NCBI RefSeq assembly: GCF_051014685.1 | Contig: NC_135055.1 | Span: 5,320,001 to 5,384,000, forward strand | Direction of reading: 5' to 3' | Source: Ptiloglossa arizonensis | Lineage: Eukaryota > Arthropoda > Insecta > Hymenoptera > Colletidae | Length of the DNA: 64,000 bases | In this document: positions 11,651 through 25,080 of the stretch, one piece after another | Layout of the letters: each line of letters starts with the position of its first letter | How positions within the stretch are numbered: position 1 is the stretch's first letter | Position numbers and translations under genes: made by a program | Notes under the pieces: generated by a model | What the model saw: the letters and a program-made list of their open reading frames with translations, nothing else | Told to the model about the DNA's origin: nothing | Database searches by the model: none

Positions 11651-12966
11651 AGCTCCCAGAGTTTCAGTACCCCGATGAACCAAACTTACGGCGTTACACG
11701 GACCCAGGAATCGATCACTCCAGGAAGAAGGTTCTCTCCACGGTCGTAGGGCTCGTCGATCAGCCCCAATCGATCTCTATCGATCGATAGTTTCCCGTTG
11801 TTTGCACGAGATTCGTTCAAACGCAAATGACGAATGGCCTAGCGTCGGCACGGACTGAACAGCGAACGACCGTTGACTAACCGACGCGCTCTTGATTCCT
11901 CGACGACGACCCGAGGGGGGCTGGCCGGGGTACCACGCCGGGCACGCTTCAGTTACCCGGAAGATCGACAGTCCGTGAAAAATGAGCACCGCGCGACGAG
12001 CCGGCAATATATGCGTGCAGTAACTACTATGATCCAAATTGTTGCCGGCAATATATGTGTCAGGTTATATTGTCGAACGGTACAACTTGTCGACGTGGAT
12101 TCCTCTATATCGTTCGCCATTGGAAGGAAGCACAGCGATCGGGGTTGAGGAGGGGAGGGACACGGGACAGGACAGAGTATCGGGGAGGTTCAGGAGGAAA
12201 CGTAATAACGTAGGAGACGCCCAAAGATGGGCACTCTGATTTTTGAGTTACGCTACGCAGACAACCGGGACGAGGACAGGTCGACGCGATTCATCGACGA
12301 GCTACTCGAATCTGGGTGGATCAATCGGGGTAACTACGACTACGTGTGTTTTCAGATGTCATGGTGGGGGAAGGGGAGTTGACCAGGTGGTGATCCAGGG
12401 TGGGAGTCTGAAAATTGTTTAATTGTAGGGTTAGAGTTCAGAGGACTGTTTGTATCATCGCCAACTCTAAGGATCGAGGACTCTTCAAGCAGGTTTTTGT
12501 CTTCTTTTCTTTTTATTCGCAGATGGGGAATTTTGTTTGTATATGTATATGAGGTGTGGGGAGGGGAATTGATCAATCGGTGATCGAGGGTGAGAGTTTG
12601 AAATTTTTTATTTCAAGGTTTCGAGGATTATTTTTAGTCTTCGTCAGCTCTGGGGATCGAGGAGTCTTGGAGTAGATCTTTGTCTTCTTATCTTTTTATT
12701 TGCTGATCTGTTTATATACACGAGGGGAGTGGATTCATTTAAATGTTCACGGGCAGGAACGAAGTAGTATACGTTCTACGAAGAAATTTTGATTGTCGAC
12801 ATAAGTGGGAGAGGTATAGAGGTCTGGGTTAGGTTTAATGAACTAAAATTCCTCAACCTTTTAGCTGGCAAATTTACGTCAATTGTTCAGGAAATCACGA
12901 GTTATGTGATTATTGAATAATCGGTAAAGAAAAGTCGGGTCAGACATGGTCATTTTATTTTCTAGG
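11651..12966. other. Spacer, no gene seen
   Basis: 11650-12340 is GC-richer, with a short direct repeat GCCGGCAATATATG at about 12000 and 12043. 12350-12730 holds two diverged copies of a GTGGGGAGGGGAATTGA...GATCGAGGA segment. No coding signal is recognised. Confidence 0.45.
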
Positions 12967-13350
12967 ACAGTGTTTCTCAAACTTTTCTGGCCGCAATCCA
13001 CTTGGAGAGAGCACGTGACTCATAGGGGCCTACTGGCCCCTCCTATAACTCACGATAGATCGTACCTTATCGATGGAACCGAACCAGTGTATAATTGTAT
13101 CGACTTCACAGTATTTTCGATCAAAATTAAACGAAAGCGCCCAGTCACGTCGGTTCAGTGCCCCAGTCGTGTCGGTCCGCAAATATGTTCGGCATATTTA
13201 TTACGAAATAAAGTTACAACGACAGTTTTTCTCTTTACTACAGAAAATCTAATGGCGCGAAAATTACATTTTTATCTTTTACTTCTTGAAACTTGTTTCA
13301 AGGTCAATTTAGCTCTCCCTAAACCACATGACTCTAATGTTTCATAATAT
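12967..13350. mobile_element. Possible hAT-like transposon remnant
   Basis: CAGTGTTTCTCAAACTTTT at about 12968 resembles the terminal inverted repeat of many hAT elements. The sequence after it has no transposase frame with a known motif, and I could not find the matching inverted end. If real, it is a decayed non-autonomous copy. Confidence 0.35.
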
Positions 13351-16129
13351 TTTATCAAACAAAAGAAAAAGAATACCTAAGCTAGAGACTCTCTATTAGA
13401 GGTCTTTCCTTCAAGTTTCTCAGGCTCTGTTCACTCGATTCGACGCCATTTTCGATAAATTCATCTATAGTATGCAGTTCCTTGAACTAGCGAGCAAACT
13501 TCTTCCTGGAAGCGCAGAAACTAACGCACGCGATACAATTTATCGCATCCTGGAACGCCCGCATTCTACAAAAACTGAATTCCACCATCATTCTGTGTAA
13601 ATACTTTCATGGAAAGTCACCGCCCTCTTATCGAGCTCGCTTCTATCAATTAAACGCTCGCTGTATACTCATCGGGTCATTATTGATTATTGTCACCGAT
13701 CCACACTTTCACGACTTTCTTCATTAGTTTTAATGATAAACAAACTTCACGTAAACCCATATGCTCGCGACGGAAATAACCGATAAACCACGCGCTAATT
13801 ATTTCTAGGCTGCGATATCGAATGAACCGTTAAATAATTGTCGATACACGTGGACTGGAAGTTGCAACGGTAACAGTTTCCTCCAATTAGCAATTAAATG
13901 CCAGTCCTGTGATTTATTACAATTTTTTACAGAGACACAAAATACCATCCAATACATAAATAACTGATTTCACGTCTAAAATGTAGGCCACAGTTTTGCG
14001 GTCGTGATACTTCAAAGGAATAATTAAAAAGTTTCATATTTTGCGAAAAGTATCTCGTAAATTTAATAAAATATCAAATATTTTGTCCTTCGAGCGACTA
14101 TATTTATTAATATACGTGTAACCTATATATTTTATTCTTATACATATAATCTATAATTTATTCCTCTCAGAGATAACCTCAAAAGTAGGTTTAAAACTTT
14201 AATTTCGGTATCATTTCGTCAATCTTCGATATAAATATACTTGGAAGACCAAATAGATACTTTACCATAAATTTCACATTTTGTTCAAGTAATTGGCTAA
14301 ACGACAGGACCGAGAGTAAGAAAATTGCTACCATTTGTGTAAACAATATCGTAGCGAGGTCCCCTGTTTCGAAATTATTATCCAACAGAATGACATTTGC
14401 ATTACTCGAGTCTCTCGCGTATGAAGCGAGGGACCTAGATGTAGTTTCATTCATGTGCCAGCTGAAAGAGCATTGTGTCGTTCCTCGAGGAAGCGTTGGA
14501 CAATTTCGTTGCTTCCTGGGCGAACACGGGCCGCGAATAATTGCACGAGAAACGGGACAGAGAGCAGCGGAGAGAAGGAAGGGGTCAAGAAAGAGGAGAA
14601 CGAAAAGCCTAAGCACGTTGAATTACTATCATCATTACGAGGTTCCTTTCGTCCTTTGTTTCGACGCTCGTTGCATGTCGCTTATAATGATCGATGTTGC
14701 TATTTCATTTTCAAAGAAAGATAACGGTCAGCTCTTGACCGTTTAAAACGAGAAGAGGCACGTGAAGACACACGAGGGCACGGAGGGCACCGATACTTCT
14801 GAGAAGACTATTGAAAATATGATTGCTGACGAGTAACTTCTTCTATCCTAGGAGCAAACAAGTCCGTGAAGCCATTTTGTACCTTTCGTTCTCTCGAAAA
14901 TTCTGTTGATAAAGTTGAATGCGATGTATGAAAAAATAATTGAACAATCTTTACCAAAATAATGTACATCGATGGTTCTGCAAGGACTATCGAAAACACT
15001 GATAATTAACCTCTTCGATCCTGAGAAGAGTTGAGTTCGTGGAACCATTTTGTACACTTCGTAGGATTAAAAATTTTATTGATAAGATTGCTAATAAATA
15101 GTCTTTAACGAGCCAATATAATTTTTTTGTGATCCCTTTGGGAACAATTAATTGTGAATTCTAAAATCTAACCTAACAGAATTACCTAACCTAAAATTAG
15201 AAGGTCATAATCGAATAGTTTGATATTATTCTCGTAATACAGTTATCAACTATTATTTAATACAATGGTGCTGAATATTGTGCCAATTGCAAATTAAAAG
15301 CTCATTCTTGCCATCTATTTCCGTATTTATTTTTTATATGTATTTATATACATAAAGCTAGTTTTAAAGGTGAATATAAATGTTTCACAAGCGTGTAATG
15401 ATTTTCATTTTGAACATATTAAATTCTGAAACATAATATAAAATTAGAATCTAATCTCTCTTCAACACTTCTTCAGTTTTGACTTTTATATTAATGTTAG
15501 CTGAAATTCTGGCGGTACATGAACGACCAAGTTCCTAATTTGCTACAAGAACGGTACTCCATCCGCCAATAAATAATCGGATTTGCTGAGACACGTCAGA
15601 CGTTAAACGCTTTGCAATTTATAGTCAGAAATTCGAAAATGTTGTCTGCAATTTTTCAAAGACGAAGGTGCCCCTGAAGGTTTATGTGACGCCTCTCGTA
15701 ATTAGGAGAACGTTTTGTAAATGTTAATCGAAACACTCGCAATGAATGTATTTCCGCGATGCGGAAATGAACCACGAGATATTTTCCGTAAGATGCTTGC
15801 AATAACGGGACGAAAAGGTGCCATGTTTTATTTGTAGAGCGAATTAACGGATGCCCCCCAGGAAAGAATAAAAAGAAGAGACTGTCGATCCCTTCTCACG
15901 AAACCAACAAACGTATTTTTCAGGCTTCAGTAGCGATAGCTATAAGCTGCTAAAACTGTTTTTCTTTTTGTAAAAATATGGATATTTCAATTGGGAAAAT
16001 AATTCAGAAGCTGGGCCAAGTAAAAAATCGAGACAAATTTAACTAGTCGCTTACTTTGATTACTTGTTACAATTACGTATAATTTAGGTCACTTTAATTG
16101 TCATAAGTACAATTGTAGAGATTACAATA
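13351..16129. other. Spacer, no gene seen
   Basis: AT-rich sequence with isolated ORFs. 14190-14750 has overlapping open frames on both strands, without a family I recognise. 14860-15060 contains two loosely similar segments (AAGTTCGTGGAACCATTTTGTAC-like words). Confidence 0.45.
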
Positions 16130-16420
16130 GAATTTCCGGTGATAATATTTGAGTGTTTGAATATTTTGTGCACTGATCGAGTATTTAAATAGTATGACGT
16201 GGACTGTAAGTTTGATTTAATATTTGTAGGATATTCAAATACTCGAGTATTCGAAAAATGACACTCGAGTACTCAATGGTGATAATATTTGAGTATTTTG
16301 TACATTAATTGAGTATTCGAATGGTGTGATGTGGGCTATGAATTTGATTCGATATTCGCAGAATATTCGAATAGCGACACTAGTGTACTCAAATATTCAA
16401 AAATGGTACTTACGAGTGTC
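16130..16420. repeat. Two-copy repeat of about 140 bp rich in TTCGAATA/ACTCGAGT words
   Basis: GGTGATAATATTTGAGT occurs at 16138 and again 140 bp later, and the sequence after each copy is similar (GTGTGATGTGG, GAATTTGATT). The short palindromic words resemble those of the array at the right end of the window (63500-64000). Confidence 0.7.
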
Positions 16421-16489
16421 AATATCCCTTTGTGTAATTTTACCAATAATGCCAGACGGCTCTCAAAGGACATTGCTTAACTAAAAGAA

Positions 16490-16975
16490 GAACAATTCCT
16501 CTCTTCCAATTTCCTCATAAAAACCTTCGACCTCTCCAATTAACCACTCTACAAATTCTAATATTTGGACCTCATCGACAAGTTCTTCCACATAAAAACA
16601 TCTCAGTAAAACTCAAACGCTATCGATTTGTATAAACTGACCATAAATTCTAAGATTCCATCCTCAATAATTTCTTTCACTTGAAAGAACCTCAGTTATA
16701 ACCAAACACTATCAAGTTATCACACTACAAATTTCAAGATTCTATCCTGTATAACGTCCTCTGCTTGAAAGAAGCCCAATCAGACCCAAATACTCTCAGT
16801 TTCTAGTCTCCGAAGTACCACTCCACAAATTCCAAGATTCCATCCCCAATAACTTCCCCTACTTGAATGAACCCTAGTTACATCCAAACACTATCAAATC
16901 ATCACTCTACAAATTCTAATATTCTGTCCAGGATAACTTCTACTTGAAAGAATCCAAATCAGATACCGTCAGTTT
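16490..16975. repeat. Diverged tandem repeat of about 90 bp, five copies
   Basis: ACAAATTCTAAGATTCCATCC-like words recur near 16551, 16643, 16727, 16824 and 16909, each followed by CTTGAAAGAACC and CCAAACACTATCAA variants. Spacing varies from 84 to 97 bp. Confidence 0.75.
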
Positions 16976-17374
16976 CTCGTTTCCCCAATCATTGGTATCA
17001 TTTCGCGTTTCACGATCACCCGCCATCGTTTTCGTTCCAAACCCTTTCCATCCTCTGCGTCTACTCTTTCAATGCACACCTCGTCGTTGCAAACAGGCCA
17101 CACTTGCAACTGGCTGCTGCAAACTCATTCAGAGGGCTTACTCGAGCGTGAAACGAACTTTGATCATAGAGACGGGGCTCCCGTTTTTCCACAGAACCTT
17201 CCTCTTGGTTATCGACGATCTCCTGGTAATATTCGGGGGGACCCTGCCAACGACGTTGTCCAATGATCGGTGAGAACAGAGGACGGAGGCGTACGAGGAT
17301 GGTCGGCGAATCCTTCGTCACGCGTCAGTACCAACATGGATGAGTCTCCTTCCCTGAGCTTTTCGCCATCCAGC

Positions 17375-17412
17375 TATATAAACTAATGGTCCGGCCTAAG
17401 ACAGATGTCAGT
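17375..17412 (+). promoter_or_regulatory. Core promoter of Osiris gene C (TATATAAA plus TCAGT)
   Basis: TATATAAA at 17375-17382 lies about 34 bp before TCAGT at 17408-17412. The 5' UTR to the ATG at 17730 would be about 320 nt and contains short upstream ATGs, unless a 5' UTR intron removes them. Confidence 0.7.
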
Positions 17413-17729
17413 TGACATTTCAATTGCCAGGCAGACTGGTCCCGTCGTGCTATCGGTCTTCGGTGTCACTCCCACTCGGGCCAATCCCCAGCTAGCTCGT
17501 GGCACTCCACCTCAGACTGTCGCGAGGAGCACTTCTGTACGTGGAGTATACACCATTGGTTTGCACACATTTGCATCGGAGATAAACGTCACCTTCCGAT
17601 CCGGAGACTCTCTTTGATGTACGTTCGTGAGCCTCTCTGGAGAGAGTCTCGAAGTGTATCTGTTGGTCGAACGTCCGAGGATACTCTGACGCGTTAATAG
17701 TGAACGTCAGTGTCAGATGCTACGGGAGG

Positions 17730-19818
17730 ATGTTGCTCCTGTATCCGTTGCTCTTCTTGCCTCTGCTGTCAGCCACGGAGACCACACAGCCCACCGTGAT
17801 GCAGGAAGGATGGAGGCTGCAGAGGAAGGACTCGAGGAGTCCTGTGGAGTGGATCGGTGAAGGGATTCTGAACGTCGTCGACACTGTTCTTCCTGTGTCG
17901 AGGTCTTCCGTGGAAGGTAGATGGGGAATTGTACTTGAACTTCTAGAGACAATTTCTGGAATACAAATCTGAAACATTTGGCTTTGATGAATATGCTTTG
18001 TTATTGATAGAACAGTAGGGCTGGTAAATCAATTGTCACCTAGATTCTTTGTTTCGTGTCTAACTTTTCTCTTTTATATTTGCAAGAATGGTGTTCTAGG
18101 GATAATTTCTGGAATCCAAATCTGAAACATTAGGCTTTGATGAATATGCTTTGTTATTGATAGAACAGTAGGGCTGGTAAATCACTTGTTACCTAGAATC
18201 TTTGTTTCGTGTCTAACTTTTCTCTTTTATATTTGCAAGAATGGAGTTCTAAGGATAATTTCTGGAATCCAAATCTGAAACATTAGGCTTTGATGAATAT
18301 GCTTTGTTATTGATAGAACAGTAGGGCTGGTAAATCACTTGTTACCTAGAACCTTTCTTTCGTGTCTAACATTTCTCTTTTCTATTTTCAACAATGTGAG
18401 TTATCATATTTGAGGTCTCAGAGAGAGTGATAACTTTGAGAAAATATCCCTTATTATTTCTAAAAATAACTAACTGGGACCAGTAGATCAGTTGGATTCG
18501 AGAACCTTCCCTTTCTTTCATTTCTAACATTTGCTTTCTGTTTTCAATCATTTTTTATTATCTTCTACATCTGGAAACAAGTCCTAATCATTTATAGAGC
18601 AATAGTTTGGCTCAAGAGATCGGTTTATGTCTACAACTGTCAAAGTGTGTGTATTTCATTCAATACCGAATGTCGGTTGCGTCTTGATTAATCAGAGTAC
18701 ACATATTACGCTGAAGTGTAAATCACACGGATGCTAAAGGAGCGTGTAATTACACAAGCTTGTTACCGACATCTAATGTATATCATAATGCGATACCTGA
18801 TCGTTCACGGCACGTGGCTACCTGACACAAAAACTATAAGTGCTTTCCACTCCAATTCACTCTTATCTCGTTACCTTGTTCATTTCGCGAACGTGGCTAA
18901 TAAGCCTCCTTTTTGCTTCTGGTGTCCCGTATTACCTGATGCATCGTCCAATCTATAAAAACGGTACGCAGATTTATTGCATTGTTCCTAATTAACAGGA
19001 CAGGTCGCGCTCCAGAAACCTCTGCTCTCGACTGATGAAAAATTAAACGTTCGATTTAATATTATTTACAATATACCGACTCGATTGTTTAATGAAATTT
19101 CTCGATTTTAGAACCATGAACGAATATAGTAACTGTGATGGATTCTAAGATGGACCAAGATAATCCACAGTTGACATTCTGTGATCCTTGGTTAGGCTGC
19201 TATATAAATATATTATAGAAATATTTGCATTAAGTATTTTTTATCCATGGAACTTCAATATTTTGTACCGTGTATGTTATTTTAATAATAAAACAAAAAA
19301 TTATAGGTTGAAACATTAGAAACACTTCCAGATATTCTAGTAAATATTGTACTCCATAAACACTCCAGGTGTGATAACTGATAGAACGATTACTATTATA
19401 AAACTTGTATTATTTAAAATTGATCCACGAGTGGTAAACCGATAAATTAGCATTTCTTTTACGAATAAAAAATAATCGATGGTTTGTTGTAGCTCGTAGG
19501 AAAAAGAAGCTGAAGCTGAACAGATACCTCATACCTCTGATTGTTGGATTCATGCTGATCAAGTCGATCCTCCTGCCAATTGCGTTGAAGACTCTGGCTG
19601 TTCTCAGTGGCAAGGCAGTGGTTCTCAGTCTGATGAGTCTGATCCTTGCAGCCATTGTTGGCCTCAAGAAGGTTGCCCAAGGTCACTCAGGGGGTGGTTA
19701 CGAGATCGTGAACGTGCCTCTGAATAAATACAGGAGACAGGACATGTTCGAAATGGGGGATGATACGCCTGAATCCGAACCTTATAAGTATTATAGAGAA
19801 CGACGTAAAAGGAAGTAA
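17730..19818 (+). CDS. Short Osiris family protein C, 170 aa, two exons
   Basis: Exon 1 is 17730-17916 and encodes a signal peptide (residues 1-14, LLLYPLLFLPLLSA) and a short luminal part. Exon 2 is 19493-19818. The donor GAAG-GTAGATG and acceptor TTGTTGTAG join in phase 1, giving Ala63 followed by RRKKKLKLNR. This is the conserved Osiris intron before the basic run. A hydrophobic segment (74-120) follows, with LSGKAVVLSLMSLILAAIVG, then GGGYEIVNVPLNKY and an acidic/basic tail ending RERRKRK. The Cys pair and most of the DUF1676 helical part are absent, so the protein is far shorter than most Osiris members. The 1.6-kb intron holds a 153-bp tandem array. AATAAA near 20287 is a possible poly(A) signal. 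Family membership is well supported; the numbered orthologue is not known. Confidence 0.82.
17936..18395. repeat. 153-bp tandem repeat inside the gene C intron
   Basis: AATTTCTGGAAT recurs at 17951, 18104 and 18257, exactly 153 bp apart, with almost identical sequence between copies (TGATAGAACAGTAGGGCTGG in each). There are about 2.7 copies, and the last decays near 18395. It begins about 20 bp after the splice donor. Confidence 0.92.
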
Positions 19819-22354
19819 AGGAAATCTGTACTTATTTTGAAAATTGTTGTTCATTTTTTTATTACACTTTACATCCATCTTCGATTCCTCTCCTTCTCAA
19901 TTTCGAAATATTATAGTCCAGAAGAAAGAATTTCTGAACGAATTCATTTTTTGAAAAGAAAGTCAATAAGATCTCTTCATAGCGACGAACGATGAATTCT
20001 ATTGACTTTTATCGATTTTGAAAATTACTTTTCTTACCTTACAATCCTCCTTGACTCCTATTCTTTCTAATTACCAAATACTGTACTTCGTGAGAAAGAA
20101 ATTCCAGACTGATTAATATTTCGAAAAGAAACTCATTAAGATCCTTTTACAACTATTAGTGAATTGTAAAAATTCACTTAAGTCTTGTATAATTTTCGAT
20201 CTCAAACAATAGATGGGTGAATTAATCCTTAAAAATTTAAAAGCAAAACAATTTCCAATTTTCTAAATAGAAATATAATAAAAAAAAATAAAATAAACAC
20301 TATTCTACGATCATCGTAATAAGAGCGTGCTATAATTACCTTAATTGACTCGCTCACTTAATGGAAGATACTCGAAGTTATTCTTGACACTCGGTTGGAG
20401 TTGCCAGACACACCTGGTCCTTCGAATTGACGACAACGAGATTAGTATCGCACGGCGGAAACCGCTAACCGCTTCGGTAAATAAAAGGATACAGCTTGAA
20501 AATCGCGTGCAAATAAAAGGCACACCGTAGAAAGTGTTTCCCACCAACGACAAGCGATTATCCGTCTGCACGAGTCATTCAGTACAGTGGAAACGAACAA
20601 TGCGCATAATTAATCGACTCGAGCTGAACTTCGACTGCGTGTTACGTAATGGCGTCTCTTCGTCGCGGAGAGAAAGTTCGTTTCGAATTCCAAGAATTAT
20701 GAACCACATCGGGAACTCGCGTGGCGAGTGCCACAGACCTTGAACTTTGTTACTGAGACGACAACGTGCTTCCACGATTGTTAAATAATACCATCTAACC
20801 CAACACATTTCGTTTATTAACTTTATTACCGGGTTTAAATAATTTCCAACGTAGAATTCTTTAACTTAGAGTTCAACGTAATTCTTTCGAGAGAATTTTA
20901 CTCGTTAAATCGATCATCTCGTTTGAATAATTTTCAATGTAATTTTCGATTTAATTCCAAACCTGACTAACCGAAAAGTATTTTTCAACGACTTGTAAAT
21001 TTTTATCAGAAAGATTCGAGCTAATCTTTTAAGAAGATTTCAAAGATGGAGGAAAACACAACGTATGGACTCATTTGCTTGATAAAATCTATAAAGAACA
21101 GGTTTGAGCACTTAATCGTCTAGCGGTATTATTCAAAGGCTGTGAATTTTATTCTGATATTAAAATTAATATCACGGGAACGTGAGCCGAGAAAATGGTG
21201 AAGATAAGACAGGAATGGGCCAGTGTTAAATAGGACAGGTTTATTGGGTCGTTAACCCTAACCCTTCCGACCCTGACTTGCATTAGAATACCTCCCACTT
21301 TTGAAAGTTGTCCAACGTCATGATAATCCTCACGAATCATTTCTAATTACACTTTCCCGTACTATAAAGAAACAAAACTCCACTCAATACGAAGAGTATT
21401 TTTCTTCTTTCGTATATCTCTTCCCAATTATTCGTAAACCTCTAAAAACAGTATAACTTTTACTGGAAATATTTTACAATATCCTCTGTAATTTTAAATT
21501 CATACAAGTATAAAATGAAATGGATGACTATGATACAAGGGGCGGTTCCTCGTCTCCAGTTATCAAATTGGACCAACGTGGATCAGATTGTGAATAAATT
21601 TGTCATTAGTCGTTAATTTGTACAAAATTCTGATCCTTGGATATTAATTCACTCGAGAAATATTTTCTTTAACTCTTCAGAATACTTTTACTAACTTTTC
21701 ACCCAGAGTACTCTCTATGCATTGTTATACTTATCTTCTTGACAATCTTTGTAAATTCTAAACAAGAGTAATTCTTGTCTTCGTTAACGTAATATTTTCT
21801 GTTTCTTTTTTTTTTTTAGTGTCTTGTGTGTACAGTACTTTCCTCTCTCTGTGTGAACTTCCCTCGTGAAACAAGAATAAACGACAATCGAAAGAAAGTA
21901 ATTCGGACGTAACAGTTGTTGAAATTTAATCATCGTCGAAAGTAGCGTGAGTAGCCGCAAAAAAATTTCTCCGTTTAACACTTAGTGTTAGCATTCTGGA
22001 TCGTCGTTTCGTCTTCTTCTTCTTTTGTCCTTCATCACTCTCTCCTTCTGCAAACGAGTCTTTTTCGGGATACTTATTTCCGATAGAGAGATCTCAAGCT
22101 TTAAACAACCTTTCATCTCGTTAGTCGTTGAGTAAAAATTAGAATTGTGGAATGAAATAATTTCACAACGAACAAATAAAAATTTCACTCTCCGAACGAG
22201 CCTTCCTCAAGATATTCATTTCAGATAGAGATTTCAATTTCAATTTTAAAAGTTTTATTTCGTTACTCGTCGAACAAACATTAGAATTATGGAATAAAAT
22301 ATTTCACAATGAACAGATGAAAGTTTCATCAGTGTTCATTAATTCTGTATTACA

Positions 22355-22600
22355 CAGGGTGTCCGTTTAATCTCAACACACTGAAATATCTCACGAGCAA
22401 CTGATAGTATTAAAAGAACGTTCTTACGAATATTGTTCGGTATGAACGAGGTTAGACAAATTATTTACACTTATGTTTTTCAAGATCAAATTTTTGATAC
22501 CTTCGATTCTTTTTCTTTCCGCTATATTCAAATTAAAGAAACGTATCCAAATTGAACAATTACAATAAAATATTTCACAATGTGAGAATAAAAATTTCAC
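22355..22600. mobile_element. Possible transposon edge (ACAGGGTGTCC)
   Basis: ACACAGGGTGTCCGTTTAATCT at about 22355 matches the ACAGGGTGTCC-type ends common in insect DNA transposons and MITEs. No transposase frame and no matching partner end were found; the right boundary is a guess. Confidence 0.3.
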
Positions 22601-24833
22601 TGTCCAATTGAGTAATTCGTTCTGAGTTAATTCTATTCGAATTCAATTTTTCCTATCTCCGACTTCCGGTATTGATACTCGATCGATGAGTTCCGTCGTC
22701 TTCGAAAGCTGCGCGCGCCGCCAATCGGAAGTAACCAACCTCGTGGACGAACTAACCTAGAAAATTAATCGCGAAAATCCGTCGCTTCGAGCGGAAATAC
22801 CGTTATACGAAGAGATGACGAAGTTCCGCGGGACTGTTAAATATTTAAAGAGACCTGAAGCGAGACAATGGCACGACTCTCGCGAATAAGGCAGTTGCCA
22901 TTCCGAAGCGATTGGCGTTCGACAAATGTCCCCGATGAGATACGCATTGTTGTACATTGTTTGTCAAGCATACGACATCCTCTGGGCTACTTCGCGATCG
23001 TTAATTTACGACTCGCGTGGGACGTTTCAATTAGAATGGGGGCACGTATTTTGGTACAAAGATTTCACCCTCTGCCATATGAATTTTCTTCGAAATGTAA
23101 ATAAATCTTATTTGGAGAAAAAATGGCGAATAACTTGCAGATTGAACTTTAGAAGTGGAACAAAATTCATTTCTCGATTCTATTCGCATCTATCGTAAAT
23201 ATTTATGTTGGTTGTAACTTGTACGATACAGTGTATTCCACAAGAAATTAGTAATAAAATTTTCTGTTTTTTTTTTTTTTTCAAATTATAATATACTTTT
23301 TTTAAGCGTCACAATAAATGTAACGTAAGAGTACGTCTACTAGTTTATACGTGACATTATTGCGCATAGTACGCATGATTTCTTATATATTTTGTTTCTA
23401 ACATTTGCTCACTTGCCGAGTAATTTTCATTTTTACATTCAATTTTCAGAAATAAAGGAATACATGCTCGTTTAAAAGAATATAACTTTCCTTAACTAAC
23501 AAATTACAAACACGTGAAAATTATCATCAGACTTTTAAATATTAATTAGTACTTTCAAATAGATATCCACCCCCTGAGCTAATTCTATTCTGCAAATTAA
23601 TTCTGTTAAACAAGACATTCTTCAATTTCTCAATTGTATCACTAAAACACTATTTAGTATTCTAAGTTTTCATCCTAATTCTTAATTACCATTTTCAAAT
23701 GGATGTCAACTCTCCGAGCTACTACTGAACTGTAACCAATTCTGTTAAACAACATACTCGAACAAGTCCCGATCGAGTACACGAATCGCATCAACGAAAC
23801 AATCAACACCCACCGCATCTGTAAACAAACGAATCTCGGGAACATTATTGAAAAAAAGTGAATTTATTCAAATGGGTGTTATATCAGAAAACTCGTCGAC
23901 GATGTAACCCGTAGTTTCAAACGACCAACGACCGTGTCTGTGGGTCAAGGTGAACAACTCGATGCACGTGAACATACCTGAATGCACCAAGGCTACGATG
24001 GAAGATTTTCGATCCTAACGTCTACGAGCACTTGGAAAAGATTTAGAGGTATTACGTTCCTGCAACCTCTTTGGGACATACTCAACTGTCCTCCATGTTG
24101 GAAAACAGCACCTGTGATTAACGATAGGACACAATGGGCGCGCTTTCGTGCCTTTAAAATCGTGAACAAACGTTCGCACGTTTACCTATCCGCTCGTAAA
24201 ATCAGCTCCGTCGCCAAGAGCCTCTCTCGATTCTGTGAAACGGTTCTACTGTCGTCGAATTCTTCCATGGGACACCTGTTGAGATCTCCACAGTCTCTGG
24301 AATGCAAACTACGACTACCAGGGAATTAGACGAGCTTTAATAATTATTCGTCACGATTTCCAAATGAAAAAGACGAACACTGAGAAGTAAAAATGAACAG
24401 AGAAACGGATGATTTTTGTCAACGGTAGAAGTTTTCTAATCAATTTGAGAGATTTGCCAAAAGATTCTAGAGATTAGAAAATACGATCCACGAGCGAGTG
24501 AAATGTATTGGAATACTTCTTTGAGAGATTCAGGACACCAGAAAGTTGTTTTCACAACAATTTCGACGAATCAATTGGAACCCTTTTCAGGCTAGTATTT
24601 CTGAAAATTTCGTGGCATTGAAGTTTCCGAGTATCGATGACGATTAGGTGACGTGTTTCTTGAATTGTACGAAAAGAATCGAAACACCTCAATGAATATT
24701 TTTGAAACGATGTCTTTTGAATTTTCTACGTCTTGTATTTTGAGAGAATGTGCGACTTTGAATGTTTCAAACGACTCCATTTTGTTCCGGTGTTATCGAT
24801 AAAAAGACAAATTCAACAATCTTAAAGAAAATA

Positions 24834-25080
24834 TACAGGGTCGTTTAAAAGGCACGAGGTTACCTTGATACCTCTGAAAATATATGACATACAAAATGAA
24901 AGGAGTATTCTTCTGATGAGCCCCCTTAAATTCAACATATTTCGTGTGAAACGTTTTTGGTTGAAAACAACGATAAAATATTTCAGACAGTAGTACATTG
25001 TCTCAGTATATTGTCTACCTGTAAAATAAAAAGACGTAACAACAATACCGGTGAACAGAAATAGTTCCATCTTGGAACCA
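24834..25080. mobile_element. Possible MITE-like fragment
   Basis: It starts with TACAGGGTCGTTTAAAAGG, a terminal-like word, followed by about 240 bp of AT-rich sequence without a convincing gene. No confirmed terminal repeat or target duplication. Confidence 0.25.

Noticed and set aside
14191..14746. 141-aa minus frame with a hydrophobic start, and a 118-aa plus frame overlapping it
   Set aside because: No family recognised and no splice or promoter signals; hydrophobicity alone in AT-rich DNA is weak evidence.
23982..24329. 115-aa plus-strand frame
   Set aside because: No signal peptide, domain or homologous neighbour; length is within chance for this GC-richer patch.
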